The notes under the pieces are model-generated. The model was not told the DNA's origin, did not search any database, and saw only the letters and a program-made list of their open reading frames with translations. Below are positions 32,801 through 40,713 of a DNA stretch of 44,393 nucleotides, piece by piece. Position 1 is the stretch's first letter, and every line of letters begins with the position of its first letter. The position numbers and the translations under genes are program-made. The DNA is from Planctomycetota bacterium. Lineage in GTDB: Bacteria > Planctomycetota > UBA8108 > JACQVS01. The stretch is from contig JACQVS010000031.1 in NCBI GenBank assembly GCA_016209605.1, positions 1 to 44,393 of the forward strand, read 5' to 3'.

Positions 32801-35800
32801 CACCGGCGGACCGCTCGATCCTCGAAACCCGCGACGTCAGAAGCAACGAGGAGCTGAACGCCGCCTTCATCAGCGGCGGCGACATCTTTTACCGCGTCGG
32901 CGTCCACTACCGCGGCAAGTCGTCGCGCTTCATCACCCCCAAGAGCTACCGCGTCAACTTCACCGACGACGAGGAATTTGAAGGCGCGAAGCATCTCAAT
33001 CTGAACGCCAACCGGCCCCAGCACCAGCACCTCGGCATGGGCATCTTCCGAGGGGCCGGAGTGCCCGCTTCGCTCACGCGCGTCGTCCGCTTCGCCTTCG
33101 CGTCCGCTGCGGACTTGACCTACACCCGCATGGAGGAGGTGGGCGATGACTTCCTGCGGCGCTATTACTCGACCCCGACTGGAGAGGACGGCGGCAACCT
33201 CTACCGCGGCGAGGAGACCGGCAACCTCGATTACCGCGGCAACGACCCGGACTCCTACCGCTCGAGCTACAAGAAGGAGACCAACGAGGAAGAGGACGAC
33301 TGGGCGGACCTCATCCACCTGTGCGACGTCCTCACCAACACGCCGGAGAGCGCTTTCGCGGCGGCGGTCCAGGAGGTGGCCGACGTCGAAGAGTGGACGC
33401 GCTTCTTCGCCGTCCATACCCTCATCAGCACCCAGGAAGGGGGCCTTTACCGCGACCGCGGCGACGACTACTTCCTCTACCGCCGGCCGTCGGATGGCAA
33501 GTTCGTCCTCATACCCTGGGATATCGACGACAGCTTCTCGAACCCGACGGAGCGGCTCTTCCGGCCGACGCTCTTCCAGATCCGCCGCATCCTGGAGCAT
33601 CCCGATTTCACCCCCCTGTACTACTCGCATCTGGTGCGCCTCGGCGGCTCGCACGCCTCGCTCGAGCGCATGGCGGACCTGGCCGATCAACTCGCCGGAC
33701 TCTTCCCGGCGGCCGCCTTGTCGAATGACCTCGCCTTCGTGCAGGCGCGGCTCAACTTCGTCGACTCCCAGATCAACCAGCAGTTCACGGTGGGGCTCGA
33801 TCCGGAGAGCATCGTCGCCGCGGGGGCGGCGTGGAGTTTCTTCCGCGGCCGATCCGAGCCTTCCGGCGGCACCCTCGACTGGACGGCTCCGGGGTTCGAC
33901 GACTCGAGCTGGGAAATCGGCCCCAGCGGCTTCGGATACGGCGACAACGATGATGCCACCCTCTTGAGCGACATGCTGAACGGCTACAGCACGATTTATA
34001 TCCGCCACGCCTTCGCCGTCCCCGATCCGGCGGCGTTCGCCGCCCTGGAGCTGGCGATCGACTACGATGACGGCTTCATCGCTTTCTTGAACGGCGTCGA
34101 GATCGCCCGATCCAACGCCGGCGCCGCCGGCGCTTACCCGGCCTTCAGCGGCCTGGCCGCGGCCTCGCGCGAGGCGGGGGCGTTTCAGGTCTTCGACCTC
34201 GTCAACCCGGAGCAGCTTCTCGTCTCCGGCTCGAACGTCCTGGCCGTCGTCGGCCTCAACGCGGCCATCGACAGCACCGACTTCAGCTTGAAGCCGACCC
34301 TGCGCACCAGCGGCGTGGTGGGGCAGGGCTGCGCCGGCGACTTCTTCGTCACCGGCGGGCGGCTGCTGCTCTCGGGCAAGGCGCCGGTGACGCAAACCCG
34401 CTACGTGCGGGTGGACGGCCAGGACGCCGCCTACGATCATATCAGCGGCGCCTGGTCCTTCAGCGCGCCGCTCGCGAGCGCCGTCCAGACCGTCAACGTT
34501 CAGGCGATCGACGCCTCCCTGGCGGTGGTGGCCTCGCAAGCGCTCGACCTCACCCGCGTCAGCACCGCGGGCGGCCAGATCAGCGCCAGCACCACCTGGG
34601 AAACGGCCAGGAGCCCTTTCCTGGTGACCAGCTCGATCGCCATCCCGGCGGGAGTCAGGCTGACCATCGAGCCGGGCTGCCAGGTGCTGATCGAGGCCGG
34701 AGCCGGCTTCAGCATCCTGGGGGAGATCAAGGCCCTCGGCGACGCCGCCGGCCCCATCACGTTCAAAAACATCCCCTGCCACGCCAACTGGGGCGGCTTC
34801 AACTTCTCGAACAGCCGCTTCGCCAGCGCCATGGACTACTGCGAGTTCACGAACGTCACCGGCAACCCCGCTTGCTTGGTGGCCGGGAACAGCAACCTCG
34901 ACCTCAACAACTGCCACATCCATGACATCGCCGGCGAGGGCGTGTCGGCCTTCGGCAGCACCACGAACCTCCGCAACTGCATCGTCGAGCGCACCAACGA
35001 GGCCTTGAGCCTCGACTTCGGCATCACCACGGTCGAGTTCAACATCGTGCGCAACGTCATCGGGAAGAGCGACCTCTGCGACGCCAACGGCTCGAACAAT
35101 CCGCCGGCGCGCATCGCCTTCAACACCATGTACGGGACGAGCGATGACGCCATCGACGCCGACCGCGGCTCGGTGAACGCCGAGGGGAACATCCTCCGCA
35201 ACTGCGGCGACCAGGCCATCTCGCTCGTCGGCGCCGGCAACTCGACGGTGCTCCGCAACCTCTGCTTCCGGAACGGCATCGGCCTCGCGGTCAAGGACTC
35301 GCACGTCTGCCTCGCCACCTTCAACACCTTCGCCAACAACAGCTTGATCGGCGTGCGCGCCATCGAGAAGAACGCCGGGCAGGGCGGCGGCGTCATCACC
35401 CTGAAGAACTCCATTGTCTGGGGAAATCCGACCTCGCTCTTCGTCAACTCCACCGGCTCCATCACCACCTCCTACTCCTGCGTCCAGGGCACGCCGGTGC
35501 CGGGGCCGGGGAACATCGACCTCGATCCGCAGTTCGTCAATCCCGCCGCCAGCGACTTCCACCTGCAGAGCACCTCGCCGTGCATCGGCGCCGCCGAGAA
35601 TGGCGATGACCTAGGGGCGCTCCCCTTCGAGATCCAGCCGCGCGCTCCCGGCAACCTGGTCGTCACCGCGACGACCGCGGACAGCATCTCGCTGTCGTGG
35701 AACGACAACTCCTGGGCCGAGGATGGCTACCAGCTCGAGCGCCGTATCAGCCAGGGCTTCACGCCCGCCTACCTGATTCGCCGCGGCGACGCCTGGAAGT

Positions 35801-38565
35801 TCTTCCGCGGCGTCGCAGAACCTTCCGGCGGCGCCGGCGATTGGACCGAGATCGGCTTCGATGATGCGGGGTGGGAGCAGGGGCCCACCGGCATCGGCTA
35901 CGGCGACGGCGACGACGCCACGGTGCTCCTCAACATGCAAAACAACTACACCACCGTCTACGCCCGCCGCGCCTTCACGGTGGCCGATCCGAGCGCCTAT
36001 GCCACCCTCGAACTGATCATCGATTACGATGACGGCTTCGTCGCCTGGCTGAACGGCGTCGAGATCGCCCGCGCCAACTCCGGCAGCCCGAAAACCGCCG
36101 TCGCTTACAACGCCCTGGCCACCGGCCAGCACGAGGCCGGCGCCGATCCGGTGGTGGTGGAGTTCTCCACCGCAGGACTCCTGGCCGCCGGCGCCAACGT
36201 GCTCGCCGTGCAGGGCCTCAACGCCACGCTCGGGAGCACCGACTTCTCGCTCATTCCCGAGCTGCGCACCGCCGACCCGACCCCCTTCGAACTCCTCGCC
36301 GCCCTGCCACCCAACTCGCACAACTACTCCGATGGCGGCTTGCGCGCCGGAACGCTTTACTCCTACCGCGTCCGCGCCGTCAATGCGCAAGGCCCCTCCG
36401 CCTACTCGAACATCGTTTCGCGGGAGACGGCCGACCTCCCGGCCGCCCCCTCCGGGCTGGTGGTGACCGGCGTCACCGGCGCGTCGATCTCCCTCTCCTG
36501 GGTCGACAACTCCACGGTCGAGACTTCCTTCGAACTGGAGCGGGCGGCGGGGGGCGGCGACTTCGCCCTGCTGGCCGCCCTGCCGGCCAACACCCAGACC
36601 TCCATCGACACCGGCTTGACCATCGGCCAGACTTACAGCTACCGCGTCCGCGCGCTGAACTCCTTCGGCGCCTCCGCCTACTCCAACACCGTTACGCAGG
36701 AGACCGGTGACCCGCCGGCGGCGCCGAGCGGCCTGGCCGTGAGCAACGTTCTCGTCGAGGCGCTCGAGCTGAGCTGGATCGACAATTCGAGCAACGAGAC
36801 CGCCTTCGAGCTGGAGATCCGCGCCGGCGCCGGCGCCTTCCAGCGGCGCGCCCTCCTGCCGCCGGACACCACCGTCTACCTCGATCAAGGCCTGGCCTCC
36901 GGCCAGAGCTTCACCTACCGGGTCCGGGCGGTGAACGATCTCGGGCCGTCGGCTTACTCGAACGAGGTCACCGCCGAGCCCGGCCGGCTGCCGGCGGCCC
37001 CAGCGGACCTCACGGTCACCGCGGCCGGCCTCGACTCCATCTCGCTCCACTGGATCGATGCCTCCGACAACGAGACCTCCTTCGCCCTCGAGCGCCGCGG
37101 TCCCTCGGACGCGGACTTCGCGCCGCTGGCGGTTCTGGAGGCGAACACCATCACTTACACCGACGCCGGCCTGCCTCCGGACACGACCTTCGCCTACCGC
37201 CTCCGCGCGGTCAACGCCTTCGGATCGTCGGCCGCCTCGAACGAAACGACTGGAACCACCGGCCGCCTGCCGCAGCCGCCGTCGAGCTTGACCATCACCT
37301 TCGTCGGCCTCGGCACCATCAACCTCTCCTGGATCGACAACGAGGCCGGAGAGACCGGCTTCGAGATCGAGCGCCGCTCCGGCGCCGGCGATTTCGCCAG
37401 GCTCGCCGATCTGCCCGCGGACTCCGTGGCTTACAGCAACACCGGCCTCGCCGAGGGAACGGCCTACGCGTACCGGGTCCGCGCCGTCAATACGTTCGGG
37501 CCTTCGGGCTGGTCCAACGAGGCCGCGGCCACGACCGCGCGCCTCCCGGCCGCGCCCAGCGGCCTCGCCCTTGTCGACCTGGGCGTGAGCGCCGTGACTT
37601 TCTCGTGGACCGACAACGCCGACAACGAAACCGCCTTCGAGATCGAGCGCAGCGACGGCGGCGGCCCGTTCGCCGTGGTCGGGCATGCGGCGCAGAACGC
37701 GGTGGCCTTCACCGATCAGGGGCTGCTTTCCGGCGCCGCCTACCGCTACCAGGTGCGCGCCGTGAACGCTCACGGCTCCTCGCCCCCCTCGCCGGTCCTG
37801 GCGGTGATCACGGGAAAGGTCCCCACGGCGCCCAGCAACCTCGCCATCACGGTCCTGGGCCTCGACAGCATCCGCCTCGACTGGGATGACAACTCCGACA
37901 ACGAGGATGGCTTCGAGCTGGAGCGCCGCACCGGCGCCGGCACTTTCGTCAAGGTGGCCGACCTGCCGGCGGGGAGCACGGCGCACGTGGACGGCGGGCT
38001 CTCGCCGGGGACCTCTTACTCCTACCGCCTCCGCGCCGTCAACTCCTTCGGCGCCTCGGACTACGCCGGGCCGGCGGGTATTGCAACCGGATACCCGCCG
38101 CCGGAGATCGCCGCCCTCCTGCCGGCGGAAGGGCCCGCCGCCGGAGGCACGCTCATTGTTATCACCGGCAAAAATTTTGCCGAGGTGAATGCCATCACCG
38201 TTGGCGGCGAGCCGATTGGCGACCTGATCGTCGTCAGCTTGACGGAAATTCACGGCACCACGCCGCCGGGAGGGCGAGGCGACGCCGAGGTCAAGGTGAT
38301 CACCGCGAGCGGCCGGGCAACAGGCGCGTTTGCCTACTACGACGTTTATCGGCGCGGCGACGTCAATCGCGATGGCGAGCTGGACATCGCCGATGCCGTC
38401 TACCACTTGATCCACGTCTTCCTGGGCGGCTCGCCGCCCCCCTGCGACGAGGTCGCCAGGATCAACGAAGGCGAGGATATCGACCAGAGCGATGCGGTCT
38501 ACCTCCTCCTCCATCTCTTCCTGGGCGGCCCGGCTCCGGAGCCGAAAGACGCGAAATGTTACTGA
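29890..38565 (+). CDS. giant secreted CotH-kinase / lamin-tail / beta-helix / FN3 / dockerin-like protein (2,891 aa)
   Basis: A signal peptide (~1-24) is followed by a lamin-tail domain (26-180), two ~165-residue beta-sandwich modules with 'GIGYGDNDDATVL' and 'YDDG....LNG' motifs (191-354, 371-542), two more lamin-tail domains (551-677, 681-837), an Ig-like segment (841-955), and a CotH kinase-like domain (967-1297: 'RGKSSRFITPKSYRVNFTD', 'FVLIPWDIDDSF'). Then come a third sandwich module (1307-1474), a right-handed beta-helix (1564-1917), seven FN3 domains (1918-2732; the first is split by a fourth sandwich module at 1959-2127), an IPT/TIG domain (2736-2817) and a dockerin-like pair of EF-hand-like repeats (2819-2891). 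CotH domains phosphorylate secreted proteins in spores; the rest suggests a surface or matrix protein. The start at 29890 is set by the signal peptide; a TTG at 29860 is in frame. The HEAT gene overlaps its end by ten bases. Confidence 0.88.
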   Translation: MPISKIIPPWGFWLAFFVPSLAFSSDLDLVINEIFYHPPAGLENAEYIELYNRGPDPVNISGWQFDLGINFVIPGGTVVPSDGFLLVVKNQALASSLYRGVRMVGSYFGLLSDGGERLRLLNASGTIIEEFDYSDDDGWPEDADGEGASLERIGPELEPWFADSWAASFTILGSPGKLNTQYRELVDLNLIAAGEDWRYQKGTAEPSAFPGDWAKPGFDDSAWLTGPTGIGYGDNDDATVLADMQNAYTTVYMRKRFDVADPNDLEALTFSVNYDDGYVLYLNGAEVDRKNVGGAPGSPLPFDALALGNREATSVELVDLTSQRSLLAAGTNVFAIQVVNQAIGSSDLSMIPALASRKLISGVDTSLNRIVSSTVIPQASPWKYFKGTVEPAPALGEWTASGFDDAAWPDGPAGFGYGDNDDNTVLSDMLNGYTTVYIRKAFTVSDLASVAGMSLGMSYDDGFIAYLNGVEVARAFAPGAAGTFQPRTALASGSHEAVGEEVFDLASKLSALAAGANILAVQGFNSSLASGDFSLHPRLTLFTAVQGDPQAITAGVSINEVFNPPAGDGWVEIANCCSSAVELSGFGLSHDGAVPLRYAFSPGTVLVSGGFLTVAESSLGLALPYAGTLLLTDAAGVVLVDGKRYEIRDPGLPSGCYPDAKGEFVQLSSPTPDLGNAPPPDFGIRVNEIMYHPLGAPGAPELEWIELVNSTAAAVNLTGWEFTRGIDYEIPNGTVIAAGGYLVVAGDPAGVEARYGITGVLGGYTSGLKNDDELIVLRDHLGNVANRIHYADDGRWPAAADGAGPSLELVHPALDNRIGHAWRASAGEGTPGAQNSRFALSAPPVVSRLKHFPPVPQSGQAAQVTLEAAGLDPIAEVRLFHRAAGSPPPPFAVIVMLDDGLSGDGTAGDGVYGASLPGQPNGAVVEFFIEAEDAAGNVQVIPSTAPAQNNLYLVASAPPSLGVPLYRLIMTPADRSILETRDVRSNEELNAAFISGGDIFYRVGVHYRGKSSRFITPKSYRVNFTDDEEFEGAKHLNLNANRPQHQHLGMGIFRGAGVPASLTRVVRFAFASAADLTYTRMEEVGDDFLRRYYSTPTGEDGGNLYRGEETGNLDYRGNDPDSYRSSYKKETNEEEDDWADLIHLCDVLTNTPESAFAAAVQEVADVEEWTRFFAVHTLISTQEGGLYRDRGDDYFLYRRPSDGKFVLIPWDIDDSFSNPTERLFRPTLFQIRRILEHPDFTPLYYSHLVRLGGSHASLERMADLADQLAGLFPAAALSNDLAFVQARLNFVDSQINQQFTVGLDPESIVAAGAAWSFFRGRSEPSGGTLDWTAPGFDDSSWEIGPSGFGYGDNDDATLLSDMLNGYSTIYIRHAFAVPDPAAFAALELAIDYDDGFIAFLNGVEIARSNAGAAGAYPAFSGLAAASREAGAFQVFDLVNPEQLLVSGSNVLAVVGLNAAIDSTDFSLKPTLRTSGVVGQGCAGDFFVTGGRLLLSGKAPVTQTRYVRVDGQDAAYDHISGAWSFSAPLASAVQTVNVQAIDASLAVVASQALDLTRVSTAGGQISASTTWETARSPFLVTSSIAIPAGVRLTIEPGCQVLIEAGAGFSILGEIKALGDAAGPITFKNIPCHANWGGFNFSNSRFASAMDYCEFTNVTGNPACLVAGNSNLDLNNCHIHDIAGEGVSAFGSTTNLRNCIVERTNEALSLDFGITTVEFNIVRNVIGKSDLCDANGSNNPPARIAFNTMYGTSDDAIDADRGSVNAEGNILRNCGDQAISLVGAGNSTVLRNLCFRNGIGLAVKDSHVCLATFNTFANNSLIGVRAIEKNAGQGGGVITLKNSIVWGNPTSLFVNSTGSITTSYSCVQGTPVPGPGNIDLDPQFVNPAASDFHLQSTSPCIGAAENGDDLGALPFEIQPRAPGNLVVTATTADSISLSWNDNSWAEDGYQLERRISQGFTPAYLIRRGDAWKFFRGVAEPSGGAGDWTEIGFDDAGWEQGPTGIGYGDGDDATVLLNMQNNYTTVYARRAFTVADPSAYATLELIIDYDDGFVAWLNGVEIARANSGSPKTAVAYNALATGQHEAGADPVVVEFSTAGLLAAGANVLAVQGLNATLGSTDFSLIPELRTADPTPFELLAALPPNSHNYSDGGLRAGTLYSYRVRAVNAQGPSAYSNIVSRETADLPAAPSGLVVTGVTGASISLSWVDNSTVETSFELERAAGGGDFALLAALPANTQTSIDTGLTIGQTYSYRVRALNSFGASAYSNTVTQETGDPPAAPSGLAVSNVLVEALELSWIDNSSNETAFELEIRAGAGAFQRRALLPPDTTVYLDQGLASGQSFTYRVRAVNDLGPSAYSNEVTAEPGRLPAAPADLTVTAAGLDSISLHWIDASDNETSFALERRGPSDADFAPLAVLEANTITYTDAGLPPDTTFAYRLRAVNAFGSSAASNETTGTTGRLPQPPSSLTITFVGLGTINLSWIDNEAGETGFEIERRSGAGDFARLADLPADSVAYSNTGLAEGTAYAYRVRAVNTFGPSGWSNEAAATTARLPAAPSGLALVDLGVSAVTFSWTDNADNETAFEIERSDGGGPFAVVGHAAQNAVAFTDQGLLSGAAYRYQVRAVNAHGSSPPSPVLAVITGKVPTAPSNLAITVLGLDSIRLDWDDNSDNEDGFELERRTGAGTFVKVADLPAGSTAHVDGGLSPGTSYSYRLRAVNSFGASDYAGPAGIATGYPPPEIAALLPAEGPAAGGTLIVITGKNFAEVNAITVGGEPIGDLIVVSLTEIHGTTPPGGRGDAEVKVITASGRATGAFAYYDVYRRGDVNRDGELDIADAVYHLIHVFLGGSPPPCDEVARINEGEDIDQSDAVYLLLHLFLGGPAPEPKDAKCY

Positions 38566-39944
38566 GATTCTTGTGCCTCCAGCTCTGGAGCCTTTTCCCT
38601 GGCGCCGGCGGCCAGGAAGCCGGCGCCGCGGAGAAGCTCCGCCAGGCGGCGGCCGAAATCGAGGAGATCGCCAGGGTTTACGAGGGCGGCGGCGCGCCTG
38701 AAAACGAGGCGCCGGGCCGCCGCCTGCGCGCCGCTCTGAGAGAGGCGGCGGCGATCGCCCTGGCGCCCGACCCGGAGGCTTCCCGGGCCGCCTGGAAGCT
38801 CCTCGAAGGCGTTCTGGCGCGCGGCGAGCGCCGCGTGGCGGTGGAGGCGGTCCTGCTGCTCCTCTCTCAGAAGAACGCCGCCGCCCGGCGCGCGGTGCTT
38901 CGAGCGCTGCCCTCCATGGAGCCGGCGGTATGCCGCTACGCTTGCGAGTACGTCAAGACGAGCCGCCTCCAGGTAGCGGAATGCGAGCAGGTGCTGCTCG
39001 AGGCGCTCCGCGGCGTCCGCGATCTCGAGGCCAAGGCTATTCTCGCCGAGCTGGCCGGCGAGCTCAAATCCCTCGCCTGCGCCCGCGCTCTTCTGGACGT
39101 CGCTCCGCCCTTGCCAGAGCGGCCCGTCAAAGCTTCCTCAAGGACGGCGGCCGCTGACCGCTTCCAGGCGCTGCGCCAGGCGCTCCTCAGCTCCCTCCAG
39201 GCTTTCGACGGCGCGGCGGCGGAATGGCTGGCGGGAAAAGCTTTCGAGGAGGCCGAGCAGGAGAAGGAGCGCGCGGCCGCGAAGCTGTGGGCGTTGAGCG
39301 TGGCGGCGGGCCGGCAGAAAAACGAGCGGGCGCGCGCCGCGCTCGAGCGGCTGGCGAGCCATCCGCAGCTCCAGGTGGGATTGGAGGCGCTCCGGGCGCT
39401 GGAAAAGCTGGGAGCGGAAGCTTCCCGGGAGGCGCTCCGGGCCGCGGCCGCGAGCGCGGTCACGGATCCGGCCGCCGCCGCGCGGGCCGCCGCCTTGCTG
39501 GGGAGCTTCGATGAGAAGGCGGGCTTGCAAGCCGTTTTCGAGCTTGGCTGGAGGAAAAGCTGGGAGGCCCGCCGCGAGGCGGCTCTCGCCCTGGCGGATT
39601 TTCCAGAGAGCGTGCCGGCTTACGAGCGCCTCTGGCAGCTCCTCGAAGGGGATCCCAACCGCGAGGTGCGGCAAGCCGCCTATCAAGCCCTGCGCGCCTT
39701 CCGCCGCCCCGAGGCCATTCCCCGCGCCATCGCCTTGCTCTCGCCGCTCCAGGGGAGGGACCCGCCGTTCGCTCGGGAGTACTTGCAGTGGGCCGCCGGA
39801 CGGCCCCTCGGGAACGATGCCGGAGCCTGGCGGGAGTGGTGGAAGGCGGCGGAGAAAAACTTCCGTTTCCCCGAGCCATCAAAGGATCTCATCCGGCAAC
39901 TCAGGAGTAAAGCCAGTAAAGCCCCCAGCGAAAGATGGGAGTGA
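38556..39944 (+). CDS. secreted HEAT-repeat protein
   Basis: A 462-residue protein with a short signal-like N terminus (LLRFLCLQLWSLFPGAGG). The body is all alpha-helix pairs rich in Ala/Leu/Arg ('RREAALALADFPESVPAYE', 'DPNREVRQAAYQALRAFRR'), typical of HEAT repeats, a protein-binding solenoid. Near the C terminus 'GNDAGAWREWWKAAEKNF' matches the W..WW tail that I associate with planctomycete HEAT proteins. The ATG lies inside the last codons of the giant CotH gene (ten-base overlap), suggesting that the two are translated together and may act together on the outside. Convergent with the M50 gene, overlapping it by 44 bases. Confidence 0.75.
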   Translation: MLLRFLCLQLWSLFPGAGGQEAGAAEKLRQAAAEIEEIARVYEGGGAPENEAPGRRLRAALREAAAIALAPDPEASRAAWKLLEGVLARGERRVAVEAVLLLLSQKNAAARRAVLRALPSMEPAVCRYACEYVKTSRLQVAECEQVLLEALRGVRDLEAKAILAELAGELKSLACARALLDVAPPLPERPVKASSRTAAADRFQALRQALLSSLQAFDGAAAEWLAGKAFEEAEQEKERAAAKLWALSVAAGRQKNERARAALERLASHPQLQVGLEALRALEKLGAEASREALRAAAASAVTDPAAAARAAALLGSFDEKAGLQAVFELGWRKSWEARREAALALADFPESVPAYERLWQLLEGDPNREVRQAAYQALRAFRRPEAIPRAIALLSPLQGRDPPFAREYLQWAAGRPLGNDAGAWREWWKAAEKNFRFPEPSKDLIRQLRSKASKAPSERWE

Positions 39945-40608
39945 AGACCCAGTCGAACACCTTCCAGGCGACCACCAGGCCGAGCAGCGAGAAGGTCGGC
40001 TGGCGCATGAAGTCCAGGTAGCGGCGGGCCATGGGCCGCGGCAGGAAAAGAGGGATGGCGGCGCTGCCGTCGAGGGGCGGCAGGGGGAGCAGGTTGAAGA
40101 GGAGGAGGAGCAGGTTCAGGGTGAAGAAGATGCTGGCGGTGAGCGAAATCGCCCGCCCCAGGCCGTCCGGCGTCGCCACCACCAGGTGACCCAGATCGAA
40201 ATCGCCCTCTTGAGGAATCTTGAAAAATCCGGCCAGCAGGCCGGCCTTGATCAAAGCGAAGGCCAGCACCACCAGAAGCAAATTGGCCGCCGGCCCGGCC
40301 AGCGCCACCCAGGCGGCGCGCCGGGGGTAGCGGTCGGCCCAAGAGGGATTGAGCGGAGCGCTGGCCCAGCCCATCATCTGGCGGAAGCCGGAAAGGACCA
40401 GCGTCAGGATCGGCACGATCACCATGCCCACCGGCTCCCGGCGGATGTGGGGAATGGGATCGAGGGTCACCTGGCCGCCCCGGTAGGCGGTGGGATCGCC
40501 GAGCCAGAGCGCCGCCAGGGCATGGGCCGCCTCGTGGACGGTGGTGGAAAAGAGGAAGACCAGGTACCAGATGACGCCGACTCCCAGGTTCTGCGGCAAG
40601 ATTTCCAT
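39901..40608 (-). CDS. M50-type (site-2 protease family) membrane metalloprotease
   Basis: A 235-residue protein with about five hydrophobic helices. The first helix has the zinc motif HEAAH ('STTVHEAAHALAALWLGD') and a late one has the third-ligand motif 'NLLPLPPLDGSAA' (NxxPxxxLDG), so the intramembrane protease active site is complete. No PDZ domain: a minimal site-2 protease of the kind that clips membrane-bound regulators. The substrate is unknown. Its 3' end overlaps the HEAT-repeat gene by 44 bases in antisense. Start ATG at 40608. Confidence 0.88.
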   Translation of the reverse strand: MEILPQNLGVGVIWYLVFLFSTTVHEAAHALAALWLGDPTAYRGGQVTLDPIPHIRREPVGMVIVPILTLVLSGFRQMMGWASAPLNPSWADRYPRRAAWVALAGPAANLLLVVLAFALIKAGLLAGFFKIPQEGDFDLGHLVVATPDGLGRAISLTASIFFTLNLLLLLFNLLPLPPLDGSAAIPLFLPRPMARRYLDFMRQPTFSLLGLVVAWKVFDWVFTPIFRWGLYWLYS

Positions 40609-40628
40609 CGCTGGTGTGCCCTCGGCAG

Positions 40629-40657
40629 TTTACAGGATTTTAAAAACGATGTAGAGT
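40629..40657 (+). promoter_or_regulatory. promoter for galM-ggt genes, with overlapping inverted repeats
   Basis: TTTACA (40629-40634), 17-bp spacer, TAGAGT (40652-40657). TAGAGTT at 40652-40658 pairs with AACTCTA at 40683-40689, and ATTCAT (40675-40680) pairs with ATGAAT (40689-40694), possible operator half-sites. Transcription would start near 40664, ~50 bases before the ATG at 40714. Confidence 0.5.
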
Positions 40658-40713
40658 TTGAGCCGGTTTTCGCGATTCATTCAACTCTATGAATACCAAA
40701 AAGGGACGCTGTC

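Noticed and set aside
30247..35562. A 1,771-codon open frame on the minus strand opposite the giant CotH gene
   Set aside because: It is low-complexity (Val/Glu/Asp/Arg/Gly-rich), shows no domain, and is the expected antisense shadow of a high-GC gene with strong third-position bias. The plus frame has a signal peptide and clear domains.
35611..38514. A 967-codon minus-strand frame opposite the FN3 repeats
   Set aside because: Its internal repetition simply mirrors the FN3 repeats on the other strand; no start signal or known fold.
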